Positions 61,496-64,000 of a stretch of DNA of 64,000 nucleotides are shown here, one piece after another. The position numbers and the translations under genes are program-made. Source of the DNA: Pseudochelatococcus lubricantis (GTDB taxonomy: Bacteria; Pseudomonadota; Alphaproteobacteria; Rhizobiales; Beijerinckiaceae); the NCBI RefSeq assembly GCF_042432495.1, contig NZ_JBHLXC010000002.1, positions 1,364,001 to 1,428,000 of the forward strand, in the 5' to 3' direction. Positions within the stretch are counted from its first letter, which is position 1; the number at the start of each line of letters is the position of its first letter. The notes beneath the pieces are model-generated. The model saw only the letters and a program-made list of their open reading frames with translations, made no database searches and was not told where the DNA came from.

Positions 61496-63256
61496 TTACA
61501 CTTCCAGCCGCGAGAAGCGCCAGCGCAGCAGCGTCACTTCGGCGGGGTCGACGGTGACGACGATCTGCTCTCCGCGCCGGGCGCCGTCGACAGCCGAGAG
61601 GAACACGCTTTCCTCGATGGAGAGCGTGCCGTGTTCGGCCTCGAAGGACCAGCCCTGCCCGTCCGGCAGCAGCATCAGCACGGAATGGCCGTCGTGCGAG
61701 CGGCTGGTGCGCACGAGCGGGTGCAGGTGAAAGCGCACTGTCGCGGCGGCCGCTTCCGGCATCGGGTCGGCGGCGATGAACGCATCCTCGCCGTCCAGCG
61801 TGCCGCGCGCGCCGTCCAGCCGCCAGCGCCGCTGGTGGACGAGGCCGAAGCGCGCGCTGTAGCCGTCATGCGCGGCGCCCAGCGTCTGGGTGCCGGAGGA
61901 CGCCGCGCCGCGGTTGACCTCGATATTTTCGATGCCGCCCAGGATGGGCGTGCCGAGCCAGCGGCCCAGCCAGCGTTCGAGGCGCGCCGCGAGCGACGCG
62001 CCGCTCCCCGCCCCCGCGAACAGGCAGGACGACGTGTCGCCCACGGTCACCGTGGAATGCGCGGCGGTGGAGCGCGCTGCGAAAAGCGGAAACAGGCTGC
62101 CGTGGCGCGGCGCGCCGCAGTTGACGATGAGGCGCGAGCGCCCCACGCTCAGCTCGAAGGAGAGGCAGCCCGCGTGCGCCTCCGTCGAGCAGGCGGGCGG
62201 CGGCGGCGCGCCGACATCCGCGATCAGCACGAGGTCCTCCGCCTCCAGCCGCTCATAGCCGGAATGGGGCGCGTGCTGGATGGCGCGCGAGCGCGTGTCG
62301 TCGTAGGCCAGCAGCGTCGCGATGAGGTCGACCTGCGTGCGGCCCATGCCGTTGAACAGGGCCAGCGATCCCTCGCCATGGCGGAACATGCGCAGCATCG
62401 GCATCATGCGGTCGATGGCGCCCAGCATCTGCGGCGGCGGCGAAACCCCGCGCGCCGCATAGACCTGCCGCAGCGGCAGCAGTTCCGTCAGCAGGGTGAC
62501 GAGTACGCGCGGGTTGCGGCTGATGTGGCCGCCGTCCGGCAGGATCTGGCGCGCCAGTTCCTCCCCCAGCTTGCGGCTGGCGTTGCGCTGCAGGCGGCCG
62601 AGATTGTCGAGGCACAACCCGGCCATGGCGAGCGCGATCAGCGCCAGCAGCTTCTTCTCGCCCTGCAGCGCGCCGCAGACGCTGCCCGAGAGCTGGCGCA
62701 CGCCGCGCGCCAGCGCGCGCATGAAGCGGCGGTAGAAGGCATGGTCGGCGCCGTCCAGCACCAGCGGCGACTGGCTCAGGAAGACGAGCAGGCGCCGCGC
62801 GACGACGGCTGGCCGGGTGGCGATGCCCCGCCGGTCCAGCCGCGCCGCGAGGAAATCGTCGACGAGTGCGCGGGCGTTGGCGCGCGCGAGTGCAGAATCC
62901 GCCGCCCCGAGGTGCCGCAGCCAGGTGAAGCCCGCCAGCGCCTCCGCCCAGGCTTCGGACGGCGGCTCGACCTCGAAGGGCGAACGCCCGCGGCAGTCGA
63001 TGCTCTGCCCGGCGAGCGAGAAATGGCCGGCATAAATGTCGGAGGCTTCCGTGGGATCGGCCGTGCGCAGGTCCTGCGGCGCTATCACGACCCGCTCGGG
63101 CGCGCGGCGGCGCAGCGCATCCAGCGTCTCGAAAGTTCGCAGGACAGTGCCGAGCGCCAGCCGCCCCGCCTTGGCGAGGGCGAGCTGATAGAGCCGCAAC
63201 CGGTGCTGGTCTACCCCCACGACGTCCGACAGTCCTTTCCGCGCCCCGACTCGCAA
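61496..63256 (-). CDS. heparinase II/III-like family protein
   Basis: A 586-aa protein of the alginate-lyase/heparinase II/III type. An N-terminal alpha/alpha toroid (FEVEPPSEAWAEALAGFTWL, LPDGGHISRNPRVLVTLLTE with the expected catalytic Tyr/His region, FRHGEGSLALFNGMGRTQVD) precedes a beta-sandwich (GAPRHGSLFPLFAARSTAAH, RFHLHPLVRTSRSHDGHSVL). It would depolymerise an acidic polysaccharide; hyphomicrobial genomes carry one such conserved gene next to purH, with unknown substrate. No signal peptide is seen. The start codon is TTG with a weak ribosome site, so the N-terminus is uncertain. Confidence 0.87.
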   Translation of the reverse strand: MRVGARKGLSDVVGVDQHRLRLYQLALAKAGRLALGTVLRTFETLDALRRRAPERVVIAPQDLRTADPTEASDIYAGHFSLAGQSIDCRGRSPFEVEPPSEAWAEALAGFTWLRHLGAADSALARANARALVDDFLAARLDRRGIATRPAVVARRLLVFLSQSPLVLDGADHAFYRRFMRALARGVRQLSGSVCGALQGEKKLLALIALAMAGLCLDNLGRLQRNASRKLGEELARQILPDGGHISRNPRVLVTLLTELLPLRQVYAARGVSPPPQMLGAIDRMMPMLRMFRHGEGSLALFNGMGRTQVDLIATLLAYDDTRSRAIQHAPHSGYERLEAEDLVLIADVGAPPPPACSTEAHAGCLSFELSVGRSRLIVNCGAPRHGSLFPLFAARSTAAHSTVTVGDTSSCLFAGAGSGASLAARLERWLGRWLGTPILGGIENIEVNRGAASSGTQTLGAAHDGYSARFGLVHQRRWRLDGARGTLDGEDAFIAADPMPEAAAATVRFHLHPLVRTSRSHDGHSVLMLLPDGQGWSFEAEHGTLSIEESVFLSAVDGARRGEQIVVTVDPAEVTLLRWRFSRLEV

Positions 63257-63343
63257 TGCGGGCCGAACGCGCCCTAAATGATACGCCGAGGGCCTTTGAT
63301 AAAGCGAAAAAGTTAATTGAACCGTATCTGTGGCCCCATGGTG

Positions 63344-63355
63344 GTCATATATGAC
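63344..63355. promoter_or_regulatory. 12-bp perfect palindrome GTCATATATGAC (copy 2)
   Basis: Identical to the palindrome at 8635-8646. Here it lies between the divergent heparinase-like and asd genes, 41 bp before the asd -35 box and about 88 bp before the heparinase-like start. A shared regulator of both loci is possible. Confidence 0.4.
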
Positions 63356-63395
63356 GCGCTCGTTCCTGAACGGGCGGCGGGCTGGAAAAATCGGC

Positions 63396-63424
63396 TTGAC
63401 AAATGACGTGGCCGGTGGTGGAGA
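63396..63424 (+). promoter_or_regulatory. asd promoter candidate
   Basis: A perfect TTGACA (63396-63401), a 17-bp spacer and a weak -10 TGGAGA (63419-63424; GAGATA is two bases on). The transcript would start near 63431, giving an unusually long leader of about 240 nt before asd. Confidence 0.5.
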
Positions 63425-63498
63425 TAGCCAGCTTGAAGCGAAGTTCCGGTCGCTTCATGGGCGTGCTTCAACACAACGCAAGTGGCGGACAGTCGGTG

Positions 63499-63570
63499 AT
63501 GGCTCTCGTTATTACGAAAAAAACGAAAACCATCTTTGTTGTCACGACGATTACGTCGACGACACGCTGA
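63499..63570 (+). CDS. threonine-rich leader peptide upstream of asd (putative attenuator)
   Basis: A 23-codon frame, ATG 63499 to TGA 63570. Its last part reads TKKTKTIFVVTTITSTT then Arg: 8 Thr, 3 Ile, 3 Val and 3 Lys in 23 codons. It resembles the E. coli thr leader, which is rich in Thr and Ile. An in-frame ATG at 63457 would add 14 residues. The ribosome site is weak (GGCGGA, about 10 nt upstream). The frame itself holds a CGACG-ATTA-CGTCG hairpin at 63545-63558. Its product would not matter; stalling at Thr/Ile codons would sense aminoacyl-tRNA. Asd makes the common precursor of Lys, Met, Thr and Ile. Confidence 0.55.
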   Translation: MALVITKKTKTIFVVTTITSTTR

Positions 63571-63589
63571 CCTCCGCCCTCGTTCCCGG

Positions 63590-63635
63590 ACCTCTCTCCC
63601 CCAGGCACGAGAGAGGTGATGCCGAAGGCGGCATC
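63590..63635 (+). promoter_or_regulatory. tandem hairpins between the leader peptide and asd
   Basis: Hairpin 1: ACCTCTCTC (63590-63598) with GAGAGAGGT (63609-63617), 9 bp. Hairpin 2 directly follows: GATGCCG (63618-63624), loop AAGG, CGGCATC (63629-63635), 7 bp. CTCTCCC (63594-63600) can instead pair with GGGAGAG (63644-63650), and TCTCC (63595-63599) with GGAGA of the asd ribosome site (63659-63663), so at least two exclusive folds exist. No U-tract follows, so control may be translational or Rho-linked. Confidence 0.5.
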
Positions 63636-63672
63636 GGTTCCCCGGGAGAGGTTGAACAGGAGATATCGTACA

Positions 63673-64000
63673 ATGGGCTTCAAGATCGCCGTGGTTGGCG
63701 CCACCGGTAATGTGGGCCGTGAAATCCTCGACATTCTGGCCGAGCGCGCGTTCCCGGTGAGCGAGGTCGTGGCCCTCGCCTCGCGCCGCAGCATGGGACA
63801 GGAAGTTTCCTTCGGCGACAAGACGTTGAAGGCCAAGGACCTTGCCACCTACGATTTCTCCGATACCGATATCTGCCTGATGTCCGCCGGCGGCGACGTC
63901 TCGCGCGAGTGGGCGCTGAAGATCGGCGCGCAGGGCGCGGTCGTCATCGATAACTCCTCCGCCTGGCGTTACGACAGCGACGTGCCGCTGATCGTGCCCG
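63673..64000 (+). CDS. asd: aspartate-semialdehyde dehydrogenase, N-terminal part
   Basis: The first 109 codons of Asd, cut by the window edge. It reduces aspartyl phosphate to aspartate semialdehyde, the branch point for lysine/diaminopimelate, methionine, threonine and isoleucine. The NADP-binding motif IAVVGATGNVGREIL starts at residue 5; SRRSMGQEVSFG and LMSAGGDVSREWA follow, and VVIDNSSAWRYDSDVPLIVP is the conserved NSSAxRm-type segment. The ATG at 63673 has AGGAGA 9 nt upstream. The catalytic Cys lies beyond the edge. Confidence 0.95.
   Translation, partial: MGFKIAVVGATGNVGREILDILAERAFPVSEVVALASRRSMGQEVSFGDKTLKAKDLATYDFSDTDICLMSAGGDVSREWALKIGAQGAVVIDNSSAWRYDSDVPLIVP

Noticed and set aside
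1..64000. Search for insertion sequences, prophage genes, CRISPR arrays or defence systems
   Set aside because: No transposase, integrase, phage structural gene, spaced direct-repeat array or known defence gene was recognised; the only tandem array is the short one at the ftsK end, and the tRNA genes show no adjoining integrase or duplicated 3' end.

Overview
The window is one high-GC chromosomal segment of an alphaproteobacterium, most likely of the order Hyphomicrobiales (Rhizobiales). The evidence is the gene set and order (ccmIEFH-degP-response regulator-histidine kinase-glnE; dprA-plsY-pyrC'-pyrB; gatC-gatA-chorismate mutase-gatB), an NDUFS4-type complex I accessory subunit, an ATP12-type F1 assembly factor, and a perfect TTAA-N7-TTAA (CtrA-type) site with GANTC sites in front of ftsK. 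Genus cannot be fixed from the sequence. No phage, insertion sequence, CRISPR array or integrated plasmid was seen; nearly everything is vertically inherited housekeeping DNA. The unusual content is mostly in the intergenic regions.

Layout. 0-2.4 kb: the end of a LysE/RhtB exporter gene, then a zinc-type operon (47-aa single-helix protein, ZnuC-like ATPase, ZnuB-like permease) behind a Zur-like palindrome. 2.4-8.4 kb, minus strand: FliJ-like coiled-coil protein, exonuclease III, LolA-like protein, FtsK. 8.4-13.7 kb: a cobalamin riboswitch and btuB-btuF-btuC-btuD. 13.7-14.8 kb: znuA, with its own promoter, the same Zur-like box and a leader stem-loop. 15-19.6 kb: TetR regulator, ETF-ubiquinone oxidoreductase and a DmdC-type acyl-CoA dehydrogenase. 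19.7-26 kb: YdcF-like protein, an unknown, a GT8 glycosyltransferase, ATP12, and a lipid/envelope glycosylation operon (GT39, GT2, LAB_N protein). 26-28.4 kb: tRNA-Pro(TGG), NDUFS4-like subunit, tRNA-Arg(TCT), a small unknown, ruvX, UPF0173 hydrolase. 28.4-32 kb: gatB, chorismate mutase, gatA, gatC. 32-36.5 kb: dprA, plsY, a dihydroorotase homologue without its metal ligands, pyrB. 36.8-47.8 kb: glnE, two-component system, degP, ccm genes. 47.9-56.5 kb: AsmA-like protein, ATM1-type ABC exporter, divergent pepN. 56.5-63.3 kb: pyrD, S24/LexA-fold repressor overlapping rnhB, peroxiredoxin, purH, heparinase-like protein. 63.3-64 kb: asd, cut by the window edge.

How parts connect. The zinc uptake components (ATPase/permease at 0.7-2.4 kb, binding protein at 13.9 kb) lie more than 11 kb apart but share a closely matching palindromic operator, so they probably form one Zur regulon. 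The B12 cluster is a self-contained outer- plus inner-membrane uptake system under riboswitch control. The TetR gene and the palindromes before the ETF-QO gene suggest local control of acyl-CoA oxidation and its electron route to ubiquinone.

The most interesting signal is upstream of asd. A promoter is followed by a short open frame very rich in threonine (8 Thr of 23 codons, plus Ile, Val and Lys), then two back-to-back hairpins with an alternative pairing, then asd. This looks like a thrL-style leader-peptide attenuator on the aspartate-family pathway. It has no U-tract, so if it is real it probably acts on translation or through Rho.
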